64,000 bases of DNA from Hymenobacter sp. YC55 (GCF_029433095.1 NZ_JARNTX010000003.1:496001-560000); one strand, 5' to 3'; shown: positions 1 to 9,786, counted from the stretch's first letter. The notes: generated from the sequence alone by a model not told the origin. Numbers and translations: made by a program.

Positions 1-2601
1 GTACCACTCCTTCAGCTTTTTGTCGGCTTTCCAGCCGCGCCGGTCGTTGTCGGTGAGGGGACGCGTGAAGTGGGGCAGGAGCGGGGCGGCTAGCTGCTCG
101 GTGCCACGGTGGCGGTAAGACGTTAGCGCGCCGCTGGTTTTATCGAAGGCTACCTGAAAGTCCTTGCCACTGAGCGTGTAGGTGTTCGCTTCCTCGCGCA
201 CCGTCACGGCCGGATACTTGCTAGCCGATGCCGATGGCCGGGCCAATCCAGTCAGCGCAAACTGGTTGCTGGCTACCTCGTGGCCTTTGGGGGCCCAAGT
301 AGCTTGCTCCGGCAGCGCGAAGGAAATCGTGGCCAGATACTCGGCGCCAGATTTCATTTTTGGCAGCAAGGGCTTGAGGGAAAGAATGGTGTCGCGGCCC
401 GCCGCCAGTTGCAGGCGCGGCAGCGTCTTAACGGAAACTACCCGGCCATCCTCGCGCACTGTCAGCGCCGCCGTGTAGTCGCCTAAGGACTTACTGGCGT
501 GGCGGTTTTCAATTTTCAGCAAGCCTTTGCTGGCATCAGTCAAGGTGCATTCTGCCGGTTGGTACACCCGCTTGCACTCGTAGATGGCCGCGTGGGGCTT
601 GCCGTCGGAGGCCACAATGCCTTTGATGGTGAAGTCGTCGTAGTACTTCTCTTGAAAGTCGCCCCCGTAGGCATAAAAGGGCGTGCCAATTGAGTCTCTT
701 TTCAGGAGTCCCTGGTCTTTAAACTCCCAAATGCAGCCGCCAATCACGCGCTTGGTGGCACGCCAACCGTCCCAAAATTCCTTCATGTTGCCGGTGGCGT
801 TGCCCATGGAGTGAGCGTACTCGCAAAAGAAAATGGGCCGGGTGTCGCCGTTTTGCTGGTTGGCGAGCAACTCGCCGGTAAACAAGCCGGGGTACATGCG
901 GCTCACCATGTCCACGTAGGCTTGGTCGCGGGGCGTTTGGATGCGGTAGGCGTGGTTTTTGGGGTAGGCGGGGTCGTTGGGGTCGATGTAGCCTTCCACG
1001 TGCGGGTCGCCCATGGCCGGCTCGTAGTGAATGGGCCGGGTGATGTCGAAATCGTGCAGCCAGGCGGCCATGGCGGCGTGGTTCGGCCCGCGCCCCGACT
1101 CGTTGCCGAGGCTCCAGAAGATGATGCTCGGGTGGTTTTTGTCGCGTAGGGCCATGCGCATGCTGCGCTCCTGGTAGGCAGTGGTCCAGGCCGGGTCGTT
1201 GCTGAGTTTAGAGCCTAACCCGTGGGTTTCCAGGTTGGCCTCGTCGATGACGAGGATGCCGTACTCGTCGCAGAGGTCGTAGAAGTACGGGTCGTTGGGG
1301 TAATGGCTGGTGCGGATGCAGTTGAAGTTGAACTGCTTGAGGGTCTGCACGTCCTGCCGGATGTCGTCCCTGGTCACCGCCATGCCCTTGGTGGGATGGT
1401 GGTCGTGGCGGTTGACGCCGTAGAGGTAAGTTTGCTTGCCGTTGAGTAGTAGCTTGCCGTTGTCCTTGGAAAACTCGATGCTGCGGAAGCCAACCTTGCA
1501 GCTCTTGGCTTCCAGCACGTTGCCGGCTTGGTCGGTGAGCGTCAGTACCAGCGTATAGAGGTTGGGCGCCTCGTCGCTCCACTTCAGCGGGTTGCGGATG
1601 GTGGTTTCCAGCAGCCCGAACTTGGCGTTGTCGAGGCGCGGGTAAGGCTCGTTGATGATGCTTTCGGCAGTGCGCTGCAAGGGCTGAGTTAGCACCGCGG
1701 CCCCCGCCTTATCATAGAGCTGCGCCTTTACTTGATAGCCGCTTAGGTCGTTGTTGCCGGTTAGGTTTTCTAGCCGGGGCCGGATGCTAAGCACCGCGTC
1801 TTTGTACTGCTTATCGAGCTTGGCCTGCCAATGGAAATCGGCAATGCGAAACTTCGGCTCGACCAGGAGCAGCACTTCGCGGTAGATGCCGCTCAGGCGC
1901 CAATGGTCCTGGTCTTCGAGGTAGCACCCATCCGACCAGCGCATCACCTGCACCGAAACGGTGTTCTCACCAGCTTGCAGATAAGGCGTTACGTTGAATT
2001 CCGATGGTAGGCAACTATCCTCCCCGTAGCCCAGAAACTTGCCATTTACCCACACCTTGAAGGCCGAACTAACGCCGCCGAAGTGCAGCGTCACGTTCTG
2101 ATTTTGCCAGCCCGCGGGCACCGTGAACGTGCGCTGGTAGGAGCCCACGCCGTTGTAATCCTGCGGCACGAAGGGCGGCGCAACGGGGCGAAACGGGTAC
2201 TTGGCGCTTTTGTAGATCGGTAGGTCGTAGCCGTTCATTTCCCAGTTGGCGGGCACCGCCAGCTGCTTCCAACCACTCACCCGGCTTTTGTAGAAGTCTT
2301 TGGGAGCGTCAGCGGGCCTGCTGGCAAAGCTGAAATCCCAATTGCCATTCAGCGAAAGCAGCCGCGGGGTTTTGGTCCGGTCGCCAAATAGGGCCTCTTT
2401 TTCAGAAGGGAAAGAGTACGCCGTGGCCCGGGCCGGGTCGCGGTTGAGTTCGGTAATCTGCGGAATCTGGTAGCCGTCGGCTTCGCCGGCGTACACTGTC
2501 GGCGGATGAGAAACCCCGGGAAAGAAGTACACGCTGGCCTCTTGGGCGTGGAGTAGCGTGGGCAGCAGGAGCAGCAGGGTGGCCCAAACAGTACGCCTCA
2601 C
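1..2601 (-). CDS. Secreted LacZ-type beta-galactosidase, GH2 (3' end beyond window)
   Basis: Hydrolyses terminal beta-galactosyl residues, probably in the periplasm or outside the cell. The frame is open from the left window edge for 867 codons, so the C-terminus is missing; LacZ-type enzymes are usually about 1000-1060 residues. A GTG start at 2601 gives a clean signal peptide (VRRTVWATLLLLLPTLLHAQ). An in-frame ATG at 2682 would add 27 non-signal-like residues. The order is GH2 sugar-binding jelly roll (NWEMNGYDLPIY), Ig-like domain, TIM barrel, then the start of a beta-galactosidase small-chain-like domain. The predicted acid/base is Glu501 in GNESGRGPN and the predicted nucleophile is Glu594 in FFCEYAHSMGN. 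It is the last visible gene of a minus-strand run with another GH2, a GH43-like enzyme and a GH78. Family is confident; natural substrate is inferred from neighbours. Confidence 0.93.
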   Translation of the reverse strand, partial: MRRTVWATLLLLLPTLLHAQEASVYFFPGVSHPPTVYAGEADGYQIPQITELNRDPARATAYSFPSEKEALFGDRTKTPRLLSLNGNWDFSFASRPADAPKDFYKSRVSGWKQLAVPANWEMNGYDLPIYKSAKYPFRPVAPPFVPQDYNGVGSYQRTFTVPAGWQNQNVTLHFGGVSSAFKVWVNGKFLGYGEDSCLPSEFNVTPYLQAGENTVSVQVMRWSDGCYLEDQDHWRLSGIYREVLLLVEPKFRIADFHWQAKLDKQYKDAVLSIRPRLENLTGNNDLSGYQVKAQLYDKAGAAVLTQPLQRTAESIINEPYPRLDNAKFGLLETTIRNPLKWSDEAPNLYTLVLTLTDQAGNVLEAKSCKVGFRSIEFSKDNGKLLLNGKQTYLYGVNRHDHHPTKGMAVTRDDIRQDVQTLKQFNFNCIRTSHYPNDPYFYDLCDEYGILVIDEANLETHGLGSKLSNDPAWTTAYQERSMRMALRDKNHPSIIFWSLGNESGRGPNHAAMAAWLHDFDITRPIHYEPAMGDPHVEGYIDPNDPAYPKNHAYRIQTPRDQAYVDMVSRMYPGLFTGELLANQQNGDTRPIFFCEYAHSMGNATGNMKEFWDGWRATKRVIGGCIWEFKDQGLLKRDSIGTPFYAYGGDFQEKYYDDFTIKGIVASDGKPHAAIYECKRVYQPAECTLTDASKGLLKIENRHASKSLGDYTAALTVREDGRVVSVKTLPRLQLAAGRDTILSLKPLLPKMKSGAEYLATISFALPEQATWAPKGHEVASNQFALTGLARPSASASKYPAVTVREEANTYTLSGKDFQVAFDKTSGALTSYRHRGTEQLAAPLLPHFTRPLTDNDRRGWKADKKLKEWY

Positions 2602-2693
2602 TTCCCGGCTTCCTCTCAACGGGAGCAGGAAAGCCAGACGATTAGCGGCGTGGAAAGTAGAATTCAAACAGTGATGAGTCATTGGTTTTACAA

Positions 2694-5174
2694 TCAGTTC
2701 TTTGCCGCATGCGACTGACTTGCCTGCTCTTTTCCGGTTAATGCCCCGGGGACTGCTGCGCTTGTTAGCGTCACGGCGGCCGACGTCAGGTTGTCGGCGG
2801 TGGCCTGCACCGTGATAGTTCCTTCTTTTTCCGTGGTTTGGATGATGGCCAGGCACATGCCGTTGTAGGCTTTGCGCGACTCAGCCTTGAACGGCTCCAA
2901 GCTGGCTTGATAGCCGTTGTCGACGCCAGCTACCAAGCCGGGGCCGTTGACTGCAAACTTCACCAGGTTGGCCGCATCGGGTACCAAGTTGCCGGCGGCA
3001 TCTAGCACCCGAACGGTGAGGAAGGACAAATCTTTGCCGTCGGCTTGGAGCTTGCTGCGGTCGGCGGTTAGCTCGATTTTGGCGGCGGGGCCAGCCGTGT
3101 TGATGGTGCGCGTCAGCACGGTTTGGCCGCCTTTGCGCGACACCGCTTGCAAAGTGCCGGGGGCGTAGGGTACGCGCCATTGCACGTGCAGGTCGGCGCC
3201 TTGCTTTTTGCGGGTGCCCAGCGACTTGCCGTTGAGTAGTAGCTCCACTTCGTCGGCTTGGCTGTAGTAGGCCCACACGTCCACGGTTTGGCCGGGGCGC
3301 CAGTTCCAGTGCGGCAACAAGTGCAGTACGGGCTGGTTGGTCCACTCGCTTTGGTAGAGATAGTAGGCATCCTTGGGGAAGCCGGCCAGGTCGATGACGC
3401 CGAAATAGGAGCTGTGCGCCGGCCAGGGGTAAGGCAGCGGCTCGCCGAGGTAGTCGAAGCCGCTCCACACAAAGGTGCCGGTCAGGTGCGGGTTCTGCTT
3501 GATGGCGCCCCAGGCGGCCTCGTGCGTGGCGCCCCAGTAGGGTCGGGCGTTGTCGTAGCTGGAAGCCGTGAAGTCGGGGTTGCCGGTGGTAAGCTTGGTT
3601 TTGCCGTCCAGCGGCCAGACGCGGACACTATCGGATGGCAGGTCGTAGTGCCCACGGGTTTCGAAGGCCGCCGCGGTTTCGGTGGCCAGAAAGATTTGGC
3701 CGGGAAAGCGCTGAGGCAGCTTGGGATATTCCGCGTGCTTGTAGTTGAAGCTCAGCACATCGAGCACGCCGGCCTGACTGATAAAGTTCTTGTCGGGCTC
3801 CTGCTCGGTCAGGGCCGAGGTCACGGGCCGGGTGGAATCGAGTTGCTTGACAAGGGCGGTCAGCTCCTTGGTGAGGCGAGTGCCGGTGCTGTCGAATTGC
3901 TCCCTGATTTCGTTGCCAATGCTCCAGATAAATACCGAGGGGTGGTTTCGGTCGCGGCGGATTTGGTCTTCCAGGTCGCGGCGGTGCCACTGCTTGAAAT
4001 CGAGGTGGTAGTCTTTGCCGTTTTTCTTTTTCTGCCACATGTCAAACGCCTCGTCCATCACCAAAAAGCCCATTCGGTCGCAGAGGTCGAGCAGTTCGGG
4101 CGCGGGCGGGTTGTGCGACATCCGAATGGCGTTGCAGCCCATAGCGCGCAGGATTTCCAGCTGCCGCTCGGCGGCCCGCACGTTGAAGGCCGCCCCCAGC
4201 GCCCCCAAATCATGGTGCTGATTAACGCCTTGAATGCGCAGCAGTTGGCCGTTGAGTTGAAACCCTTGTGGTTTAAATACGGCAGTACGCACACCCAGTG
4301 GCGTATCATAGGAATCCACAGCCTTCTTGCCCTGAAACACGGTGGTATGCACCCGGTACAGGTAGGGCCGCGTCGTTGACCATAGTTGGGGGTTGCTCAG
4401 GCTAAGGGTCTGCGCTACGCGGGTAATAGAATCGGTGAGTTTGATACCTTTCGTGAGCTGCCGAGCCACTTCTTTGCCCTGTGCATCCAGCACGACTGTT
4501 TCCAGGTTAGCTTGTTGCTTGTTGCCCGCCGCGTTGCGAATCTGCGTTTGTACGGCTACCGTGGCGGCCGTCGAACTTACCTGCGGCGTGGTCACGAAGG
4601 TGCCCCACTGATCTACGGCCACCGGGTGGGTGGTTACCAGCCGTACGTTGCGGTAGATGCCCGAGCCCGTGTACCAGCGGGAGTTCGGCTGCGCGGAATT
4701 GTCAACGCGCACGGCCAGCACGTTGACCTGCCCGGAGGGGCGGAGGTGAGGCGTCAGGTCGTAGCGAAAGGAAATGTAGCCGTTGGGCCGGTAACCCAAG
4801 GAGCGGCCGTTCAGCCATACCTCGCTGTGCTGATGTACCCCGTCGAACTCGATGTAGACCCGCTTGTTTTTGACAGGGGGCAGCGTGAAGGTTTTGCGGT
4901 ACCAGCCAACGCCAGTGGGCAAGCCGCCACCCTCGGGTTTGGCCGGGTTCTTCTCGTCGAATTTCCCTTCGATGCTCCAGTCGTGCGGCAGGGTAAGTTT
5001 CCGCCAGGTAGCGTCATTGAACAACACTTCTTTGGCTTGCGTCTGGTCGCCCAAGAAAAACTTCCAGTTTTTACTGAAGTCAACTACCACCCGCGTTTCC
5101 GGTTGCGCACCGAAGGCCGTGCTTGGCACGCCTAGCAGTAGCAGCAGAAGAAAGGGGAGGAGAGAACGAAGCAT
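2694..5174 (-). CDS. Secreted GH2 beta-galactosidase-like glycosidase
   Basis: 826 residues from the ATG at 5174, chosen because it starts a signal peptide (MLRSLLPFLLLLLLGVPSTA); the frame runs 45 codons further upstream without signal-like sequence. GH2 sugar-binding and Ig-like domains are followed by a TIM barrel with RIQGVNQHHDLGALG and AIRMSHNPPAPELLD. The predicted acid/base is Glu422 (SIGNEIREQ) and the nucleophile Glu499 (LATETAAAF), 77 residues apart as in LacZ. The C-terminal part (AYYSQADEVELLLNGKSLG, then an Ig-like domain) matches the architecture of Bacteroidota GH2 enzymes with a DUF4982-like module. It lies 37 nt downstream of the GH43-like gene and 92 nt upstream of the LacZ-type gene, so co-transcription is likely. 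The exact substrate, a beta-galactoside or another beta-glycoside, cannot be fixed from sequence. Confidence 0.92.
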   Translation of the reverse strand: MLRSLLPFLLLLLLGVPSTAFGAQPETRVVVDFSKNWKFFLGDQTQAKEVLFNDATWRKLTLPHDWSIEGKFDEKNPAKPEGGGLPTGVGWYRKTFTLPPVKNKRVYIEFDGVHQHSEVWLNGRSLGYRPNGYISFRYDLTPHLRPSGQVNVLAVRVDNSAQPNSRWYTGSGIYRNVRLVTTHPVAVDQWGTFVTTPQVSSTAATVAVQTQIRNAAGNKQQANLETVVLDAQGKEVARQLTKGIKLTDSITRVAQTLSLSNPQLWSTTRPYLYRVHTTVFQGKKAVDSYDTPLGVRTAVFKPQGFQLNGQLLRIQGVNQHHDLGALGAAFNVRAAERQLEILRAMGCNAIRMSHNPPAPELLDLCDRMGFLVMDEAFDMWQKKKNGKDYHLDFKQWHRRDLEDQIRRDRNHPSVFIWSIGNEIREQFDSTGTRLTKELTALVKQLDSTRPVTSALTEQEPDKNFISQAGVLDVLSFNYKHAEYPKLPQRFPGQIFLATETAAAFETRGHYDLPSDSVRVWPLDGKTKLTTGNPDFTASSYDNARPYWGATHEAAWGAIKQNPHLTGTFVWSGFDYLGEPLPYPWPAHSSYFGVIDLAGFPKDAYYLYQSEWTNQPVLHLLPHWNWRPGQTVDVWAYYSQADEVELLLNGKSLGTRKKQGADLHVQWRVPYAPGTLQAVSRKGGQTVLTRTINTAGPAAKIELTADRSKLQADGKDLSFLTVRVLDAAGNLVPDAANLVKFAVNGPGLVAGVDNGYQASLEPFKAESRKAYNGMCLAIIQTTEKEGTITVQATADNLTSAAVTLTSAAVPGALTGKEQASQSHAAKN

Positions 5175-5211
5175 AAGTGTTAAGTTTTGAAATGATGGGC
5201 CGGGGGTGGGG

Positions 5212-6354
5212 TTAGTTAGGGGAGGCTTTAACTTCTTTTTTCTTTTTCTCCGGTGGGGCAATGAAGGTGATGTTGCTCTTGCCCAAGTCTTTGGAGGTGG
5301 CCACGGCAATACCGCGCTGGTCGGGCTTGTTTACGGCGCAGTAGTAATGATAAACCACTCCTTTGTGCTTCACTACAAACGACTTATGCGCAAATAGCTC
5401 GTCGTAGGGCTCGGACGGTTCCACGAGGTTGGCACCAGTCCAGTCGGTCCAGTTTTTTAAGTCGTAAGAGCAGGCAAAGCGGTTCACGGCACCGCTCACG
5501 CCGGGGTAGAAGGCACCGAAGTAGAACATCACCCACAGCCCGTTATTTAGTTGCTGCAGGTAGGCATCGCCGCTGATGCCCCTGTGGTGGTTGATAACCG
5601 GGTTGCGCAGGTACCGCGACCAGTGCGTCATGTCGTCCGAGACGGCCATGCCGATGCGCTCGGCGCCGCGCTTGGTGTCGAGCGAGTCACCGTTGGCATT
5701 GTAGTACATCACGAACGGGTGGCCGGTGAGCTTGCTCTTGTCCCAGATGACGGAGCTTTTGTAGATGGTGTGGTTTTCCCACCAGCGGACATCCTTGTCG
5801 TCGGGTCGCAGCACCGGTTGGGGCAGGCGTTGCCACTGGTGCACGGTGGTTGGGTCTTTGGTCGTGTAGGCCATCCCGATGGAGAGCAGGCCTTTTTCGT
5901 AGCCGCGCGAGTTGCCGCCGAAATACGACAGCCAGTATTTGCCCTGGTAAGGTTGCCACTCGTAGCTGCCACCCCATTTGTGGTCTTGCAGGGCCACGTA
6001 GCCCGCTTTTTGATTGGTGTCCCAGTCGGTGGTGTCGGTAAAGGCCATGATTTTGCCTTTTGTTTCCCACTTCAATAGGTCTTTGCTTTGCGCCAGCCAG
6101 GTTTCGTAGCCGCGGCCGTCGTAGATGATGTAGGTCATGTACCACTTGCCGTTTTTGCGAAATACGCTCGGGCAGTCCATCTTCTTGCGGTTGTCGTCGG
6201 TCACGAGCACGAGGCCGTACTTGTGCGGCGTTTTCACTTCCTCGTACACTTTCTGCATCACGTCGGCTGGCACCTGCGGCGGCTTCGCTTGCGCACGGGC
6301 TTGGGATTGACTCAGCCAACCAAGCAGCAACAGACAGGCATATTTCAGTTTCAT
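5212..6354 (-). CDS. Secreted GH43-like five-bladed beta-propeller glycosidase
   Basis: 380 residues from the ATG at 6354, which begins a signal peptide (MKLKYACLLLLGWLSQSQARAQ); 19 upstream codons are discarded. Motifs such as MDCPSVFRKNGKWYMTY, GYETWLAQSKDLLKWE, YEWQPYQGKYWLSYFGG and GDAYLQQLNNGLWVMFYFGA recur with blade-like spacing, as in the GH43/GH117/GH130 propeller clans. I cannot assign one family with certainty. It is followed after 37 nt by a GH2 gene and preceded by a large hairpin, which suggests it opens the three-gene unit with the two GH2 genes. The likely role is removal of arabinose, galactose or a related side chain from a pectic or arabinogalactan substrate. The C-terminus is basic and lysine-rich (EKKKKEVKASPN). 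Confidence 0.75.
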   Translation of the reverse strand: MKLKYACLLLLGWLSQSQARAQAKPPQVPADVMQKVYEEVKTPHKYGLVLVTDDNRKKMDCPSVFRKNGKWYMTYIIYDGRGYETWLAQSKDLLKWETKGKIMAFTDTTDWDTNQKAGYVALQDHKWGGSYEWQPYQGKYWLSYFGGNSRGYEKGLLSIGMAYTTKDPTTVHQWQRLPQPVLRPDDKDVRWWENHTIYKSSVIWDKSKLTGHPFVMYYNANGDSLDTKRGAERIGMAVSDDMTHWSRYLRNPVINHHRGISGDAYLQQLNNGLWVMFYFGAFYPGVSGAVNRFACSYDLKNWTDWTGANLVEPSEPYDELFAHKSFVVKHKGVVYHYYCAVNKPDQRGIAVATSKDLGKSNITFIAPPEKKKKEVKASPN

Positions 6355-6467
6355 GTGCGGGAAAGTTTTGTTGTCAGATTTATCGTCCGTCCTATTAGCT
6401 CCAGCGTCCATCTATGTAATATCTCGCGTGCTGCCGTTGTGCTAACAGCTGACGTTATAGAGGCACT

Positions 6468-6559
6468 GTCATGCTGAGCGGAGCCGAAGCATCTCGCGTA
6501 CTGATGCTAGAGTAGTAATTACCATACTAGCGAGATGCTTCGGCTGCGCTCTGCATGAC
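6468..6559. repeat. Imperfect long inverted repeat (intergenic hairpin element)
   Basis: Left arm 6468-6497 and right arm 6530-6559 are reverse complements at 28 of 30 positions (GTCATGCTGAGCGGAGCCGA against its partner), with a 32-nt spacer. It sits 72 nt downstream of the GH78 stop codon and upstream of the GH43-like gene. The core resembles short palindromic intergenic elements I recall from Hymenobacter genomes; that is recollection, not a search. It could act as a transcript-end or processing hairpin, or be a REP-like non-autonomous element. Confidence 0.8.
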
Positions 6560-6631
6560 GGTCATATAGATATGGATTGGGCAACGGCAGCGCGTGTGCT
6601 ACTTCGGCAGCCTCAGTAGGAAGTTCTTTTA

Positions 6632-9442
6632 TCATTGAACAACGACAAAATGGTAGGTGCCCGAACCCACCTGGACGCGAGTTTTTCCTTTATCGAATCC
6701 CAAACTGGTCAGTTCTTTGCGCTGATGGAGTTGCTGGCCGCTTTCCGTGATGATTGACGAAGCCATGGCCGGCAAATGGATAATGGCGGTGGTATTGGCT
6801 GGAATAGTCACCTTCATCTCAAAGCTGGTACCCGTCTTTTTCCACTCGTTGGCAATCAGCCCGTAGGGCGAAAGGTGGCTAGCTTTAGCGGAAGTCACGT
6901 CGCCGACTGGTTCGGGTCGGATATCGATTTTGTTGAAGGCCACCGCATCCTCGGCCGGCCGAATGCCCGCTAAGCCTCCGTAGAACCATTCCATTAGGTG
7001 GCCCAGCATCAGGTGGTTGTTGGACACCGAGGGCAGCGCCGCCCACGATTCGGTAAGGGCGGTAGCGCCTTTAACCAGTTGGTAGCCGTAGCCGGGCACA
7101 TCGGCGCGGTTGTTCATTGCAAAGATGACATCGGACCGGCCTTCGTCGTCGAGCACTTTCAGTAAGTAGCGGTAGCCGATGTCGCCGGCTGTCAAGCTGT
7201 TATCGCGGTTGCGAATGTCTTGCACAATGTTTTCCACCACGGCGGCCTTGTCGGCAGGCTCCACCAAACCCATGTACACGGCCATGGCATTAGCTGCTTG
7301 GCTGCCAGTGGCGTATTGTTTGGTGCCTTTGTTGAAAAACTTCGCGTTGAAAGCAGTTTTCACTTCGGCGGCCAACTTTTCGTAGGCCGCGGCATCTGCT
7401 GGTTTGCCTAGCAAGCGTGCAATGGTGGTTAGAATCGTAAGGTCGTAGTAGTAAGTAGCGGTGCCGGTTACGCCCATCGGGGTTTGTTGCGACACACCGG
7501 GCGGCTTAGGCCCGAGGTCGTACCAGTCACCGAGGCCTTGGCTGAGAATATACCCTTGGGCTTTGGTGCCGAGGTAGGCTACGTAGCGCTGCATCATGGG
7601 GTAGCTTTCGCGCAGTACTTGCTTGTCGCCATACCATTGGTACACGTACCAGGGTAGGATCACACTGCTACTACCCCATTCCGGCGAGTCGCGGAACATG
7701 TCGCCGCCCCACTCAAACTTCACGTACTCGGGCGCAATTTCCGGAATCAGCCCCTCCGGCGTCTGCGATACTCTTAGGTCTTCGATAACCTTGCGGCAGA
7801 GCGCGGCAATGTCGTAGTTGTAGCGCACCGACGAGCCCATCAGATGGGTTTCCTCCTGCCAGCCTAGCTTTTCGCGGTGCGGACAATCCGTGAACACGCT
7901 GGCCATGTTACTCTTGATAGACCAGTCAATCAGGGAGTTGGTGCGGTTGAACAGGTCGTTGGAGCAGTTGAACTCACCTACTCGGGAGGCCGCGTTGCGC
8001 GTGTGCAAGGCTGTCAGGGCCAACACCACGGGCCGGTTGTTGGGATTCGCTTCTCCCTTGGGCACGCCGCCTTCCACCTGCGCGTAGCGGAAGCCATAGT
8101 AGCTGAAGCGCGGCCGCCATATTTCCACGCCTTTGCCTTTCAGTACGTAGGTGAAATAGTAGGGGCCGCCGCTGTTCTTTTGCGTGATAGTGTTGTCATC
8201 TTTCAGCAATTCAGCAGGCAGAATTCGTACCGTGTCACCGGCCTGGCCTTGCACTTGCAACTCGATGATGCCCGAGGCATTCTGGCCGAAGTCGTACACC
8301 CATTTGTTGGCGGGTAGCGGCGTGATTTTCTGAGGGGCAAAGGTCTCGTGTACTTTCAGTGGGTCGGCCATCTGCGAGGCCAACTCGGGCGGACCGCTCA
8401 CTAGCAGCGCCGGTTTCCAAGTTTTATCATTGAAGCGCGGGGTGTCCCAGCCGGGCTGCTCGAGCGTGGCGTTGTAGTCCTCGCCGCCGTAGATGCTGCT
8501 GAAGGTTATGGGGCCTGTTGTGGTTTTCCAGGTGGCGTCGCTTAGCACATGCTCCGTGCTGCCATCCTGGTAGTCAAGCACCACACGGCACAGCAGTTTC
8601 GGGTAGCCAAAGGCGGTTTTGAGCTTGCGGAACCGGCCCTTCACGGGCGGCACGTAGTAGAAGCCGTTGCCCAGTAGTACGCCCACGGTATTGGCGCCCT
8701 TGCGCAGTTGCTCGGTCACGTCGAACGTGACGTACTGAGCGTGCTGGTCGTACTTGGTCCAGGCGGGGTCCAGAAAATGGTCGCCCACTTTCTGCCCGTT
8801 CAGGTACAGTTCAAACTGCCCAAGGCCGCAGACATAAGCAGTGGCGCGTTGCAGCTTCTTCCGAACGGTGAAATCCTTGCGTAGCAGCGGCAGCACGTTG
8901 TTGCCGACAAACACGTCCTTCTTGCCGTCGGTCGGTAGTACGTTGACGTGGTCGTCGGGCAGTTTCTCGTAAGCAATCCAGTGGGCACCCTGCCAATCGG
9001 CGGTAGTCAGCAACCCCATCTGCCACCGCGCCGGTCCCGACCACGCCGAAACCCGTTGTGCTTGGTCCCAGACCATCACTTTCCAATAATAGGTTTTGGT
9101 AGCCTTCAGCGGAGCGCCAGCGTAACTCACCTGAATGGAGGCGCTGGAAGCTACTTTTTCCGAATCCCAAACGTTGCCGATGTTGTTGCCGAGCTGCTTT
9201 TCGGTATCCGCTACCAAGATTCGGTAGCCGGTTTGCTTGGTTGCGCGCTGGTCGGACGTCAGCTCCCAGCTGAAAACTGGCGCCGCGCGCGGCACCCCCA
9301 GTGGGTTACGCTGGTACTCACACTTTAAATTGCCAACGACCAAGGGCTGCGCCGAAGCCCAAAAGCTGGCGAATACGAGTACTAGGAGCACGCAAATCGT
9401 GCAGGAAGTAGAGTACCAGCATACTGAAAAGGGTTGACGCAT
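6632..9442 (-). CDS. Secreted alpha-L-rhamnosidase, GH78
   Basis: 936 residues, a typical length. It hydrolyses alpha-L-rhamnosides, for example in rhamnogalacturonan I or plant glycosides. The N-terminus has a signal segment (CVLLVLVFASFWASAQP). Next comes the Bac_rhamnosid N-terminal region (NPLGVPRAAPVFSWEL, GQKVGDHFLDPAWTKYDQ), then an (alpha/alpha)6 barrel containing FTDCPHREKLGWQEETHLMG with predicted catalytic-site Asp519, and a C-terminal beta-sandwich (LSPYGLIANEWKKTGTSFEM). It is transcribed like the two GH2 genes and the GH43-like gene, but a 277-nt gap containing a long inverted repeat separates it from them. No TonB receptor for this substrate lies in the window. Confidence 0.95.
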   Translation of the reverse strand: MRQPFSVCWYSTSCTICVLLVLVFASFWASAQPLVVGNLKCEYQRNPLGVPRAAPVFSWELTSDQRATKQTGYRILVADTEKQLGNNIGNVWDSEKVASSASIQVSYAGAPLKATKTYYWKVMVWDQAQRVSAWSGPARWQMGLLTTADWQGAHWIAYEKLPDDHVNVLPTDGKKDVFVGNNVLPLLRKDFTVRKKLQRATAYVCGLGQFELYLNGQKVGDHFLDPAWTKYDQHAQYVTFDVTEQLRKGANTVGVLLGNGFYYVPPVKGRFRKLKTAFGYPKLLCRVVLDYQDGSTEHVLSDATWKTTTGPITFSSIYGGEDYNATLEQPGWDTPRFNDKTWKPALLVSGPPELASQMADPLKVHETFAPQKITPLPANKWVYDFGQNASGIIELQVQGQAGDTVRILPAELLKDDNTITQKNSGGPYYFTYVLKGKGVEIWRPRFSYYGFRYAQVEGGVPKGEANPNNRPVVLALTALHTRNAASRVGEFNCSNDLFNRTNSLIDWSIKSNMASVFTDCPHREKLGWQEETHLMGSSVRYNYDIAALCRKVIEDLRVSQTPEGLIPEIAPEYVKFEWGGDMFRDSPEWGSSSVILPWYVYQWYGDKQVLRESYPMMQRYVAYLGTKAQGYILSQGLGDWYDLGPKPPGVSQQTPMGVTGTATYYYDLTILTTIARLLGKPADAAAYEKLAAEVKTAFNAKFFNKGTKQYATGSQAANAMAVYMGLVEPADKAAVVENIVQDIRNRDNSLTAGDIGYRYLLKVLDDEGRSDVIFAMNNRADVPGYGYQLVKGATALTESWAALPSVSNNHLMLGHLMEWFYGGLAGIRPAEDAVAFNKIDIRPEPVGDVTSAKASHLSPYGLIANEWKKTGTSFEMKVTIPANTTAIIHLPAMASSIITESGQQLHQRKELTSLGFDKGKTRVQVGSGTYHFVVVQ

Positions 9443-9748
9443 TACTTTCCGGTTTGCTGAGCAAAGGTCATTGGGCCGAGCGGGGTACCCGCAGGCGTTC
9501 TATTTCGAATCCTCTACTAGGCTTGTAAGGGGCCATTCAAGTCAACTTTTCTCGAGGTGACGGAGGTGGGTACAAATTTAAATTCTCTGTTGCCGCGCCT
9601 GTACTGGCCGTTAGCATCTTGTTGTAGGATGTTAGCAGAGATACTAAAAGCAGCCAACGAAGAAGGCTAAAGATGAAGTGACTTGGTTTAGCGTAGGGCA
9701 CCCTCGCAAGTGTTATTCGGGATAACCTGATCTTATTTAATTGAAAAA
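9443..9748. other. Intergenic stretch without a supported gene
   Basis: Lies between the GH78 start and the terminator hairpin at 9749. A 71-codon minus-strand frame (9537-9752) runs into the hairpin and has no recognisable domain, so I do not call it. It probably includes the GH78 leader and promoter, but no TAnnTTTG element is obvious on the minus strand. Confidence 0.5.
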
Positions 9749-9786
9749 GCACTCTTGACCTTGATGTTTATCAAGGCCAAGAGTGC
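9744..9786 (-). terminator. Rho-independent terminator downstream of the SDR gene
   Basis: Arms 9749-9765 and 9770-9786 pair at 16 of 17 positions around a 4-nt loop. Read on the minus strand, the stem is followed by a run of five T at 9744-9748. It lies 177 nt past the SDR stop codon. Confidence 0.8.

Noticed and set aside
3258..4379. Long plus-strand reading frame of 373 codons
   Set aside because: It is antisense to the GH2 gene with intact catalytic motifs. High GC creates long antisense frames; the translation has no domain and is His/Val/Gly-rich.
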